A DNA stretch of 64,000 nt, taken from assembly GCA_022478985.1 (NCBI GenBank), contig JAKSZP010012129.1, forward strand, positions 44,424 to 108,423, given 5' to 3'. The notes below the pieces were generated by a model. It was not told the DNA's origin. It saw only the letters and a program-made list of their open reading frames with translations, and ran no database searches. Source of the stretch: Massospora cicadina (taxonomy: Eukaryota; Entomophthoromycota; Entomophthoromycetes; Entomophthorales; Entomophthoraceae). The position numbers and the translations under genes are program-made. This document shows, in pieces, positions 23,480-35,059 of the stretch. The stretch's first letter is position 1; each line of letters begins with the position of its first letter.

Positions 23480-25273
23480 GATGCCATTGACGCCTGCTGC
23501 CCCACTTAGGATGGTGGTGCGCCACCATCTGGAGTATTTCAGCCGCTGCTGAAGCGCGCCTGGCTGGCTCTGCTAGCCCTCCTAATGCTACTGGGCGTTA
23601 TGCCCCCCCTCAGGATTTAGCCCAGCACCTTGCAAGCTCCCAAGCGGTGCTTTGTAGCCCTTTGGTGCTCCCATGGAGCAATTTGCATTTTGGCCACTGG
23701 GTCAAATATGGAATTCTCTCCTATATGTGAGCGCGGCCATCATCAAAATGGCCACGGCAGGTTTCAAACCCGTCAGCAGTTATGATTTTCATCCCTTTAA
23801 GAGGTAATTTGACCTTAACTTCTGCTCTATAGCTGATGCAGTGACAGCAACTAAGATGCCTTTAGTTTTTTAAAAAATTCCGCTCCTCAATGTTTGCAGC
23901 TGGCTCCCAGATGAGTCCACTTTGGTTCTCCAGTTCGCCAGGTTGCCCTCCCATCTCTCCCCTGAACGCCTCAGCACAAACTTATGGAAGGTTTGGCCAT
24001 TTATGGCTCAGACCTCATGCTGCAGTTCATGTTCCCAATGTGGTGGGTTTTTTGGCAGGGCCTCGTGCCTTTGCAATAATCCGCCCATTTCATTGCAATA
24101 CCCACCTCGCAATTCCCCCTGCACCGTAATAAAATCAACCCCTGATCACCCATTCTGGGCGCATGTCAATTATGGCTGTGAAATTTTCCCCTTGTGCTTT
24201 TAGGTTGACCATATAAAGTGCAAGTGCCCCACAGTTTCTGCCAACGCCGCTTCTGCTGAACCCCCTATGGCATCAGGCCAATGGCCACTTCGCCCCAATT
24301 TTTCAAGTGGGGCTCAATCCTCCCATTCACAACCTCAGGGAAATCTGGTGCTGCTACCAAAGCGGCGCCCAATCAAAACCAAACTTTAATTTTTTTGATA
24401 ATTTGACCAGATTACAGAATCCTGAGTCAATGGCTGAACCAGTTTCAGCTGAGCTTCTGTGGTCAACAGCATGTGGCCAATCAGCTCCTGTCACTGCGCC
24501 AATTCTGATGGATGGCCCAAATCTGCCTAAATCCAATCCATTTGAGGCTCTCAAATGGATCAATGAGGACAAATGGCTGTACCATGTGACCAGATTTTGC
24601 TTTGGAGGTGTTCTTTGGTGATTCTCCCAATTTGCGTCCCCGCCATTTTCGCCCTCAAAATGGTTTTACAAATTATAAAATTATTAATAAAATGGCAGTT
24701 GGGGCTGTAGCTGCCCCTGTTAACAACCTACTTTACCAGCAACTTCATGGGGCTAAGGAGCCCCTTGCGGGTATTCCTATCCTCAATTTTCCCCATGATT
24801 TTGAGGAAGATGCGAAGTATGAAAATGAGGAGCTTTCTTTTGGTGCGAGCTGCACTTGAATCAATGCAAAAAACTTCTCTTTTTGACCACAATTATCCTT
24901 AACCTGCCAGCGCATCAAGTCATTTACTTGTATGCCTGCTATCATCACTTTTGCTGAGCATCAACTTGCTCAATAAGTGAGGCAATGGACACTGCCAGTC
25001 TCATTAATAAAGAAAACCCACAATTATACCTCCATATGCCACATGTTGCTGTTGCTCCTACCCCAATGTTTTCCACATGGTCTGCCAGCTAAAGCATGCC
25101 CAGACAAAAGTTTTCCCATAGCTTCCTCACCTTCTGATATGGCTTTCTAGGCTGTTAGATGAGGTTCCATATTATGATTTTTTATTTATAATAATCCCTC
25201 TGTTTGGCTCAAAATGCAAATGAAGATGAGTGGCGGCTCCCCCTTTATGGTTAGGCACGACTAGTGCTAAAAA
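23480..25273 (+). mobile_element. family-B ORF1-only LINE derivative, plus-strand copy
   Basis: About 1.8 kb. 23590-24220 aligns closely to the reverse complement of 58350-57750: both share GGTGCTCCC-ATGGAGCAA-type phrases, CTGGCTCCCAG, GGAAGGTTTGGC and CCCATTCTGGGC (23660-24160 here). The encoded pieces resemble LINE-A ORF1: DHPFWAHV corresponds to HPFRVTV, and a Lys/Cys cluster VDHIKCKCP takes the knuckle position. No endonuclease or reverse transcriptase motif occurs before the tail at about 25230-25273 (TGGCGGCTCCCCCTTTATGG, then ACTAGTGCTAAAAAG). The 5' boundary is approximate and I found no clear target-site duplication. Confidence 0.7.
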
Positions 25274-25489
25274 GAGATAATCATTGAAGCCTCCAAATTA
25301 GTTTTTACCCCTGGTGTACTTTCCTAAAGAACTTAGCAAAGTCCTACACAGATTCCATCTTAGACCCACAACTGGGTTTTATGTTATATTGAAGGGCTAT
25401 AGCCATTATTGCCAATGAAGTAAGAATAACCAATGGAAAAATGAAGAGCGTTACTATAATAAAATTGTGCTAAGTAGAGATGTGATGCT

Positions 25490-26104
25490 TAGTCTGAGTG
25501 ATCAGCGGATGTGTAGCACCGTTTTTTTTTTCAAGGATTGGTTTACTGCTTCTGTCTGTTCATCATATTGAGGGTGGAAGGCAGTAGAGTGACGTAGGTG
25601 AACCTAGAGGATCTTGCAAATCTCCTAGAATATAGATGTGAACTGTGGCCTGCAGTCGCTGATGATATCCTGAGGCACCCCATGGGTAGAGGAAATGTGG
25701 GAAATGAAAGCCTGCCATATGAGACGCTTTTATGTGTTGATACATGGAATAAAATGAAAAACTTAGTGAAACAGTCCACCAGTACCATTATAGCATCATA
25801 CCCATCTGAGAGGGGTAGTTACACAATATAATTTACTGACAATGATGTTATAGCTCATCTGCTTACTGCACTGGTATTTTAGTTCAACAAAAGGCTTGCA
25901 ATTTGGTTTGATCCTGTATACATACAAGGCACACCTTGGTGTAACAAGAAACTGTACTAAGATATCCTTCCAATTATACATGCATTGGATATACTCCAGG
26001 GTTTTTGCCTTCCCAGAGTGCCCCACAATTATCCCATCATGGTGTTCCTTGATTATTCCCAAGCATGGATGTACAGCGATATCCTTAAACATCCTTGATG
26101 TCAT
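25490..26104 (-). pseudogene. Ty3/gypsy chromovirus-like integrase fragment, broken
   Basis: The minus strand from 26104 shows an integrase zinc-binding region: GHSGKAKTLEYIQCMYNWKD followed by CALYVYRIKPNCKPF, where the second Cys of the C-x2-C pair is replaced. Next is the core start MVLVDCFTKFFILF near 25788, then GVPQDIISDCRPQFTS around 25682-25635 (second catalytic Asp kept, the usual Arg is Cys), a stop, and STAFHPQYDEQTEAVNQSL near 25590-25530 with the third catalytic Glu. This is the pattern of chromovirus integrases and differs from the other two gypsy remnants in the window. Frameshifts and stops disable it. Confidence 0.85.
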
Positions 26105-27090
26105 ATCATAACATCCTTTTTATGGTACCCCTTCACTATGTTCTCCCAATTTAGAATTGAGTTAGGTAAAAATTAAGGTATATTAAGTGTACAAAGACTG
26201 TTAAAAACGCCCTTTTAAGAAAATACCATACTCCTCTAGATTCTTTAAGAGAATCAAGAACTGGAATGCATGCAGTGGTGGAGGGTGCTCAGATATAATC
26301 TTACCATGAGAAATTACCATAATGTGGTATAAATCTTTACAACTGGTGTAAGTCTTAGGGGCACCCCCTGCACCTCAACCAGGAATAGCGTCCCTTCAGA
26401 ATTAAGAAGGGGAATAGAAGGCTGCCTCCCCTTCATCAACCAGAGAAATCTAGCACATGTGGTAGATGAGAAGGGGTGATAGTCTATTCCTGAAGGCTGT
26501 CCTATTACCACTCTTCTCACCACAAAGAAGTTGGTGAAGAAGATCAGGTGTGTCATGAGAAGGCGGTTCCAGATCTATTTCAATAAGGAAGGTCGTAGCC
26601 ACCCATTATGACAGGACATCCTCCCTAGTTTAGTTTTCATTAATAGTATTAAGTCAATACTAAATGAAATTAAATTGTTCAAATTGATCTCAGATATAAA
26701 ATTACCTAACTGGCTTTCACCCTTGCCGCCAGTGAAGGTAAGCCCACCCAAATAAGATCAGGAATACCAACACCCATTTGATTTTATATTTGGACGCCCC
26801 TACCTGCCAGGACCTTGGCGCAACCCACTGGCCATTAAACATATTGTTGCTAGCTCACTAGGAGGAAATGCGCCTCTATAAACTTTGTAAAAAAGTTAAT
26901 ACCAATTTGTCCGGTCATCTAGATCTAAATCAGTATTGGAAGTGCTTTCATGTGTTGATCTGACAGAAACAATCGCAACTGTGTTCATAAATCTTTATGC
27001 TTTACCACCTATTCCAAACCATAAGGCTATTAAGACTGAAGTTCCCAACAGGTCCTGCTTTCAATATGTTTCTTTACTTTGTTTTATAAT
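26105..27090. other. unassigned, perhaps upstream pol of the minus-strand gypsy remnant
   Basis: A minus-strand open stretch (26556-26314) lies just upstream of the integrase fragment and could be the decayed RNase H/integrase linker, but no catalytic motif is legible. 26930-27060 on the plus strand has a coding look (INLYALPP) without enough around it to assign. Confidence 0.3.
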
Positions 27091-27103
27091 ATTAAAAAAC
27101 TAA

Positions 27104-27121
27104 TGGGACCATCTAGTACTA
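27104..27121 (+). mobile_element. tail-only micro-insertion of LINE-C type
   Basis: TGGGACCATCTAGTACTA is flanked by AAAAAACTAA on both sides (27094-27103 and 27122-27131). The core is the last bases of the LINE-C 3' end. Because the duplication is A-rich, the exact right edge is uncertain by several bases. Confidence 0.7.
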
Positions 27122-27131
27122 AAAAAACTAA

Positions 27132-28678
27132 AAAAATTAGATTTTGAATTTCTTTAGCTCCAAATGGGCATGATATTTGTCAAGTTATAATGTTTCCCAG
27201 TCAGCGCAAGGGCAGGTCCATAATGGTGACTGTAACTAAAATGGTGAATTCCCTTCTTGAGTGTGAGTATTAATACAGGACCCTCTTGGACTCGTATCCC
27301 ATTTTTTATGCTTTGCAGCATCAAAATCTTACCTGCTCTTTAAGGTTCCCCCTCTACAGTTTTCTAAATTCAGCGGTATCTTCATAGGTTCGCCTCACTT
27401 TTTCCCAAAAATTTCATCACCCTGCATGGTTTTCCTGGATGAATTTCCTCCTTAGAATATGCTGTAGTCACCTTTACTACTGTATGGTTGCTAAAGGGTA
27501 GGCTGGTAACCTTCGTTGATAATCGCCAACCCTCCATACTTCCCTTCCCAAAACAAATACAAAGTTATGTGGGTGTTTATACCCTTGGTATTCTTTCTTG
27601 TGTTTTGGTGTCTAATCATCCAGACTGGCAGGTCATTATCATTCTTTTATCTGTTGCCATAATACTTGTGGTTAGTAGCTAAGGCTGGTGTTGTAAATGG
27701 TTTAACAACCATCTGAATATGGTATATGTATAACTTCCCACTTTAATTATAACTAGATAGCAGATTTGACAGAGAATAACTATTACTTTGGCAGCGTTCC
27801 TGATTTTACATGTAGTTGACTGTTAGCTCAAGTTACTATTTATTAAATTCCTAAATCCCCATCGGCGCATCACTCATTCCTTTAATTGTCAGCCATTAAC
27901 ACCGTGGCCTTAATCCCTTTATTGCCTCCTATTCTATCTTAGTGTACTGTTTTACATGTGTTAAAATCCGGGGTTTGGATGGTTTCTCACTTCTGGCCCT
28001 AGATCCCAACTGCACAGATCCGTGAATCCTTGCGTTGATTATTTGATTGAAATTGATAGACTGAGGCAATAATAGTATGAAGACTATTATTATTGTTGAT
28101 TGCCCAAAAGCCACGTTGAGAGTATTGTCCAACGCTAAACAAGTGCTTCTTCTTGAAGATCTTCTGTTAGGGAACACTTTCCCTATTCCCTTCTTTCAGA
28201 GCCAAGTGGAGACTTGATAGTAACAACTAAGGATATCTGATCCTTGCACTCTTCTCTTAAGAATTATGTAGAACAACCAACGTTAAAACAACTAAGTTAT
28301 TATTAAGTTTTATCTGCTTTTATTAGGGAATAATTTGGTGTTTTTATAGTTAGAATAATCCCACAACCTTTCAGCTGTTCACTGAGAATTATTTGTACTC
28401 TTATACTGGTTTGACCCTCAAGTGTTAGGCACCAAGTCTTGTCAGGTACCGTTTCCTTGAGTTTCTTAGGCAGCATAATCCTCAGGTGTTTGGTGACAAA
28501 ACAATTGGTATTAGGGACTTAAAACCAATTGTTTCAGCCAATGATGATTCTACTCTTTCTCCAGAGGTTAAATGCTTTGGTAGTTTTCAACAACTTCAAT
28601 TTATTCCGCTCTAAAAAGTTCCCTACAATTTGACTATTGGGTATTGTTCCCATATCAAATTATTGCTTAATTTCGGTG
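27132..28678. other. unassigned stretch
   Basis: No element recognised. Short open frames (27488-27682 plus, 28177-27929 minus) have no family signature. Confidence 0.45.
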
Positions 28679-28825
28679 GGAATAATGTCTGACAATAATC
28701 TCATCAGTTGGCGGCCTCAAATATAATCGGGGATGATGCCTGACAATAAATCATTAGTTGGAAACCTCTAATATCATTGGGGAAGATGCCCAATAATAAT
28801 CCCATCAATAGGCCATTGTTACCAA
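28679..28825 (+). repeat. minisatellite, three diverged units of about 50 bp
   Basis: Three consecutive units share the order GATG.C(T)GACAATAA, then ATCA.TTGG, then CCTC.AATAT(A/C)AT and GGGG. The last unit is the most diverged. It is a local tandem duplication with no coding content. Confidence 0.6.
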
Positions 28826-29158
28826 TCCTATATAATTATAAATTAATTATCAAATCTATTAATTGGTTAAAAGGTTGGACTATGTGGTCATTTGAAATTC
28901 TGACATCATGCCCATGTTCTAGCATAAAATCATTGGTAATAGGGTCCTATATTTATTATAGCTACTCTCCATAATTCAATTGTAAAGAAATATTGCACAT
29001 TTTCATGAAAATACCCCAAGCTCTAATTACTCAAATTCTGACCCAAATTGGATAGCACAATTATAGTCTAACATCCTTGAGGGCTGCCTAGTAACCATGT
29101 AAAACACCAATGAGAACTATGGTGGAGGAGGTATATATGAGGAGTACTGTCATGGGAA
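28826..29158. other. unassigned stretch upstream of SINE-1 copy 2
   Basis: AT-rich with no gene. GGAGGTATATATGAGG near 29127 is TATA-like, but nothing else identifies a promoter or LTR. Confidence 0.4.
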
Positions 29159-29171
29159 GGGGAATCTTTTT

Positions 29172-29457
29172 TTAGTTAACCAAGGCAAGCTGACCAGGGG
29201 ACAGGCATTACCAAAAGAAAGAAAGAAACAACATGAAACCTGAACAGGGTCAACTCCATAAAAGAAAGTTTTTCCACCTCCGGACTGGACTCAAATTTTT
29301 GGTTACATCATGGGTAAGGTTTTCGTGTTATTAGACCTACTAACTGCCAATAGCTTCCTTTAGCTGGTACCCCGATCGATGTGCAAAGGGCGGGAATCAA
29401 ACCTGCAACCTTCAGATTGATAGCCATACACCCTTACTGACTCGCCTTCCACCCCCT
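29172..29457 (-). mobile_element. SINE-1 copy 2, tRNA-derived, minus strand
   Basis: The reverse complement aligns along its whole length to 5030-5313: GGTGGAAGGCGAGT, the B-box-like GGTTTGATTCCCGCCC, TCTAATAACACGAAAACC, GGAGTTGACCCTGTTCAGG, and the end GTCCCCTGGTCAGCTTGCC followed by an A-rich repeat. It is flanked by GGGGAATCTTTTT (29159-29171) and GGGGGATCTTTTT (29458-29470), a 13-bp duplication with one mismatch. Its tail is even closer to LINE-A than that of copy 1. Confidence 0.93.
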
Positions 29458-29689
29458 GGGGGATCTTTTTCTTGAATAAGCAGATCAGCTAATTTTATCA
29501 ATTACTTGAGCAGGCCTATGAGCCTCTGGAAGCATTATATACTACAGGGCTCTCTCTTAAGCTAAGATAAAAACCTATTTCTGAATTAAGGTTTATTTTG
29601 TTAAGATTTTAAAAGCTACTGTCTTTGAACAGTACTTTAGGGGTTTTGTGTAGTTACCTGTACAGTTGAATATGTACCCATGTTGTGAT

Positions 29690-29835
29690 TTGCCTTCTTT
29701 TAGTAAAGCTCTTACTTGGAGTTTGAATCATTAGTATTTAGCTAATGGATTCTAAATTGTGCTCCCCATTAACTTGTTTTGATCTATCTTAAAGTATCAT
29801 GGAATCATTCCCCAATAATATTTATTACTATTTTA
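29690..29835 (+). repeat. family D LTR-like repeat copy 1, left part
   Basis: Aligns to about 36480-36640: TTGTGCTC, TTTGATCTA and ATTCCCCAATAAT occur in the same order. The repeat is cut here by LINE-A copy 2 and resumes at 35060. Confidence 0.55.
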
Positions 29836-30049
29836 CTTTTCTCTCTCGTTGCAAACACTTTTCAACATATTTGATTCAAGTCTAGGTACGTTTGATAATA
29901 TCATTGAGGAAATTAGTGTGCACCCAATGTTGGGTAGTAATTTGGTGAGCAAAGTAAAGGGAATAGGAGCGGGCCCACACCATTCAAACTTCATAAACGC
30001 CCTGGTGACATTAGCGGCCTAGATAAAATTAATAGTAAAAAAACTAGCG

Positions 30050-31299
30050 GTTAGCATTTCCCCACAAATTTTGGCCTGGCAAGCAAGATGTAACCAGTTC
30101 ATCAATACGCCGCACTCCCAGCCCCTGTCGTCAGTGGAGCATGGGGTGCAAGTTTTCCTGGATATACAACAAACGGTGCTTTGGGTAAAGTTTTGTGGAG
30201 ATGTACACACCCATTTCTTTAATGCAGTGTATGTCGCACTGCACTCCATGCCCCAAGGTTGGTTGGATCTTGGGTTCAAAACCAAACATGTGGCAGATTA
30301 AGCCGTAAAGGTGCGTGTGGTGGTAGACCTCCCATACAGTCAAAGTGCAGTCAACATGAATTGCGCTCATTGGACTAAATCAAATCAAATTTTTGTAAAA
30401 ATTGACTTCCTACCTACAACAAAGCGCACCATGCTGGAGCGCCACCTAATGGCTGGGCTCAATGAATATGGGGAAATCCAATCCTTCAAGATGCAGCGCT
30501 TTACGCTCATGCTGGACCTGTTCACGGGCAAAGCAATTGCAGTACTCACCCCATCCATGGGGGTAGCAGAAGATTTGACCCAAATCCCTCACACTGCTTT
30601 TGTGGAAATTGATGGGCAAGAATCCCGCCCATTCTGGGTCACCGCGGATAGCGCGCCTCCTATCTGCACCTTCTGTCACGCTTTTGGCCACATGGACCAC
30701 ACCTGCCCTGCCAAGGAGGGCATTACTCAAATCAAAATCATCTCAGATGCAATGAGCGGTGCAGACGCCCATTATGAATTGATAATAGACACTGACGCCG
30801 CCTTCCAGTGGGGAGTTCAGGGGTGCTACATCCAAGTCAAACCTGTGTCCCCACAGGAGCGTAAGAAGGCCAAGCAGGCCCAAAAGGCGGCGGCCAAGGA
30901 GGCATCCAAGACCGCATCTGTGATCCCACCAACCCAGCTCCAGGAGGACATTGAGACATTTGCAGTGGAAGTGGCTCACAAATACCTCCACCAATCATAT
31001 TGGGCCTCCAAAACTGATTGGGCCACCCAAGCTGAAAATCCAACGGGTGAGTTGGTTTCACTCGACCAATGTTACCTTCTGATTTTTCACCAACATGCAA
31101 AGGTACACCACAGGTACACACCAATATGAATTATACAAAGGGGGGAAATAAGCCAAAGGTAAAGCCCAATGACAATTTTATCACAAAAGCAACCCTTACT
31201 GACACTTACTCCATAGCACAGAATACCCGTGCTGCCATACAGCGACGTGCTGAAAAACAGAAGGCTGAAGGGCGCGGGAGCCCTTCCCCTCACACCTAA
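30050..31299 (+). pseudogene. LINE-A ORF1, copy 2, nearly intact
   Basis: The best ORF1 in the window apart from copy 4: the frame is open from about 30311 to beyond 31030. It contains LERHLMAGLNEYGEIQSFKM, GKAIAVLTPSMGVAEDL, a complete knuckle CTFCHAFGHMDHTC at 30665-30706, then QERKKAKQAQKAAAKEA and QLQEDIETFAVEVAHKYLHQ. A TAA near 30300 and a frameshift near 31070 break it. The last part (to TAA 31297-31299) is Lys-rich and ends in SPSPHT. Confidence 0.87.
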
Positions 31300-31306
31300 G
31301 GTGTGA
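31290..31306 (+). promoter_or_regulatory. hairpin around ORF1 stop / ORF2 start, LINE-A copy 2
   Basis: TCACACCTAAGGTGTGA is a perfect 8-bp stem around a single central A. The ORF1 TAA (31297-31299) is at its apex and the ORF2 ATG is 31306-31308. Relative to copies 1 and 4 (GCACCT...AGGTGC), the outer G-C pair is A-T here, so both strands of the stem changed together. Confidence 0.6.
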
Positions 31307-34300
31307 TGGGGTGAGCCTTTACTATAGGGATGTTGAAAATCGCTGGACTCAAGAACTCTCTGTCCTGGGCTAGGAAACTGAGTTCTTTAAAGAATAATCA
31401 ACTCGTGGACATCCTGGCCATTCAGGAAACCCGCTGTCCATACAGTGCTGAGGACACATGGGCAACCATGCTCCTCCCTTCCCTTTCTTTTCAGTCACTG
31501 CACTGTGGGGTGCTTATATGAGCGACCCATAATTTTAAATTTAGTTCATCATCTTCATACCTTGACAGCCATGTCCTTGTTGTATCCTTTTTGTGGGATG
31601 ATGAAGTGCACGCTGTAGTTAACATATATGCCCTGACCTGTGCACGAGATCATCAGGAATTCTTCTCGGCCATTAAATCCCTCCTGCTTCCCCCTGACCC
31701 GTTTGTGGTAGGTGATATGAACTGATGGACCAAACCAACCACCAACCGCTGGCCCTAATTGCCTACCCCCTGCAAGGGCACATAGAACTCCGCGTTCTAA
31801 AGGCCACTTTGGGGTTATTTGATACTCTGCCTCAACATGCACCGCAGCTCACAAACTTATCTCATCCACATGTGCACAACGGTCAGCTGAGGTCTATGTC
31901 TCGCATTGGCGTTGTATTTCACCATTGAAATTCCAGTCACAGGTTGCACACTTTACAATGACGAAACTCAATCTATCTGACCACAGGATGGTATGGATTT
32001 CCTTCTCTTTGTCACACCCAGCGGCACAGGCGTCGAAGTGGTGCAAACTCCACCCAAATGAGATCATGTTATCCAGTTTTTCCTCATGGGTGGACACCAA
32101 AACCTCAGATTCAGAGTTTACCACACCGTTATGTGTGGACCCATTTTCTACCTGGTCAAAATTCAAAGCAAACACCATCTTCCAGGCATGCCATATCTCA
32201 TTGTGTCACTCTCAGGCTGCCTTGGAAGTCATTTCATGCACGCTTGCAGAAGTGGACCACTTGAAATCGAATGTCCCTGCTGCAGGCTACATCCTGGCTT
32301 GAGGTCACAAGTGAGCAGTAGTGTCCACTCGCCTCAACGCACTGGTAAGGCAACACAAGCATTGAGTTTGTGTACAGTATAAGGCAAAGCATATAACGGT
32401 GGGTGACACGTTCTCCACTTACTTTTTTTGAAAATTCTTTACATAGTGACAGAGCTTGGCCTGCACACAGGTGAGGCGGCTAGACCACTCCGTTGCAGAT
32501 ATTTTAGCTGAAGTGGCACTCGAAGTTCAGAATTAATACTCCAAATTGTATCACTCTGATCCAGTTGAACAGTGAAATTGCTGATTGTCTTAAAAGCGCA
32601 CATATCTGCACCATTTCCCAAAATCTGGATTTGATGAAATTAATTTTTCTGGGATGAAATATGGTCCACTGTTCATGGTGCACCGTATAGGAAATGCCCT
32701 GGTCCAGATAGAATCCTTATGAGTTCTATAAAAAATATTTCAATTATTTCTCCTCCTTGCTGCATGCCTCAATGAACCAGTGCTTGTTGGAAACGCGCCT
32801 CCTCCCTGGGGGTTAAGAGTCATTAATGATAAAGCTGTTTAATAAAGGGGATAGCTGAACTTGGCCAACTGGTGCACCATATCACTTACTAACACAGATA
32901 CTAAACCTTTTACTAAAATTATGGCCAACCGCCTAGGGGAAGTTGCCTCTGCTCTCATTTCCCTAAGCAATTCGGTTTCATTCCCAAGCGGTCTATTTGG
33001 GAAGACATACATACTGTAGCCAACGTCTGCCAATCCACAGCTTCTGGAGCACTTGTTTTTTTAGACCAGCATAAGGCTTATGATAGAGTCAACTGGTATT
33101 ACCTCAAAGCTTGTCTCCACAAGTTCCATCTCCCCATCGTTTCATTAATTGGGTGATGTTGCTCACGGAATCTGCCACAATGGCTGTGCGTGGCCCATGA
33201 TTCCTATCTGATATAGTTTACCCTCATAGGGGCCTACGCCAAGGGGACACTTTAAGCCCATTCTTGTATAACTTCAGCCTTGACCCACTTTTACGCAATG
33301 TAAATGCTCGCCTTAATGGTGTCCATGTGCAAGGCAAAGCACCAGTCAAGATGTTGGCGTTTGCTGATGACTGTGTGGTTAGGTTGTCTAACAATCATGA
33401 AACACGCGCACTTAAAGCTACCTTCCAGTTTACTCAAGGGTAAGTAATGCTGCACTTAACGCCTCCAAAACTGAAATCATTTTCCTTGTTCAGTACCAAG
33501 CTCGTTGGTCACCAGCGCCCAGTTTACTACCTGCTTCAGCAGCTAGCTCACAGATTCACTTGCCCCGCCCACACCAAACCGCCCCGCTCATGCTCCCCTT
33601 TGTGCCAAAACCCACTGATGGTCCGGTATGCCATTTGAGGGGTGTGGCTGGAGGTGGGAGGGTACGCCTCAATGGCGATGGAGCACCATATCCTGGACAA
33701 TGTTACACGCATAGCTTCCCTCAGAGCCCGCCAAACCTCACTTACAGGCAGGGTAGTGCTAGCCAATTCTATGCTCCTTTATAAAGTTTAATTTGGGGCC
33801 CATGCTATCGCTTTTTCCCAATCTTTTTTCACCTCATTATACGCCCTTCTGCAAGGGTGGCTTTAATTAGGCCGCCAGCCGCCAGTGCGCCTGGATATCA
33901 TGTTTGTCCCTCGCCATAGTGGAAGTATGGGTCTGCTCAACTTTGAGGCCCAAGCTGCCACAATACTTGGCACATGGATCGCTGAAGTCACCAACCCAAT
34001 GATCTCAGCCCAGCAATGGTCACGTGCGGACCACTCCAACTTTCTCCCGCGCCCTGGGCCTCAGCAATCCTACCCACTCCCATTCCCTGTTAAAGTATCT
34101 TGCCTCACACCCTTCTGCTGTAGGCCCGCATGGGACATCACATCACTTCAAAAGGATCCTCCTCTCCATGCGGAGCGCTGAGTGGAGGATTTGCATCAGT
34201 GGGCACACCGCTCAGAGGAGTCGCCATACTCCCCAGTTCACCCAGGAAGTACAAGGCCAAACTATTCTGAACAATGTAATACCCATGAGGTCCCCTGTTA

Positions 34301-34948
34301 TGGAAAGGGTGGATTATCTGGACATGTTGGACATCCCCTACTCCCTGATACCCAGAAAGCAATCTGGAAGTACGCCCATCACCCTCTTCTGCAGCTACGT
34401 ATTCGTTCCCATGTGTGGCACTGCTTGAAATGGGTATACCATACCACTGAGAGCTCTAATGCATTTCAATCATCTTGTGTCATGTGTGGCCAGTATGGAA
34501 CTTTGGTTCACCGCCTGGAAGAGTGCCCTCCATCAAAAGCGATCTGGCGTGAGATTCAGCATCTCTTTTTCCAGGATCATACATGACCCTTAAGCCTATC
34601 TAAGAACATCTTAACCTTGTCCTTGAATTACCCTATACAACCTTCCCTCCAAGCCTTAGTGGTCACTATTGCTATGTAGACTATCCACGCGGTTGTCTTG
34701 GATGCTATCTCAGGCTCTACTACACCCTCCAGGAAGCTGTACGCCGGTTCCAGTCGCACCTCATGGTCCACTCTCAAACATGGCTGTTTGGGTACCTCCC
34801 ATCTCGTCACCATCAGTTGGTCTCATCCTGGTTTCCAGTTTGGTTCATCACTTCAGACCCTTTCCTACATGCGTGCTCAATAGTGAATAGGCCCTGCAAA
34901 CGAAACCCCCTTGCATTTTTTGACATTCTCACTGGCAACAGGAGATAG
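31306..34948 (+). pseudogene. LINE-A ORF2, copy 2, broken
   Basis: Endonuclease: MLKIAGLKNSLSWARKL, LAIQETRCP, GDMN near 31718, SDHRMVWISF near 31980. Reverse transcriptase: ALVFLDQHKAYDRVNWYYL region near 33070, GLRQGDTLSPFLYNFSLD near 33240 (the usual Pro is Thr) and catalytic FADD at 33360-33371. The C-terminal finger is complete: CVMCGQYGTLVHRLEECP near 34480-34530. The terminal motif has TGG changed to TAG (AM-stop-TIHAVVLD near 34678). The third codon of the predicted start is TGA instead of GGA. Several frameshifts also occur. Confidence 0.9.
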
Positions 34949-35059
34949 CGTTTGCTTCTCTGGGGTGCCAATTGCTGATATAAGTTCTTTCAGTTTACCA
35001 TATCTTTTGTGTTCATCCTCTGGTTAGTTTTCACCAAATAAAATTTAGAATTTAAATAC

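Larger units (their letters stand above)
29836..35059 (+). mobile_element. LINE-A copy 2, full-length non-LTR retrotransposon
   Basis: Starts CTTTTCTCTCTCGTTG like copies 1 and 4, and contains ORF1, the stop hairpin, ORF2 and a 3' end GTTCATCCTCTGGTTAG with an A/T-rich terminus. It splits family-D repeat copy 1; copy 2 of that repeat (36480-37060) shows the uninterrupted sequence. No clean target-site duplication remains; only TTATTA is shared at the edges. There is no SINE at the place where copy 1 has one. It is inactive because of stops and frameshifts in ORF2. Confidence 0.88.
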
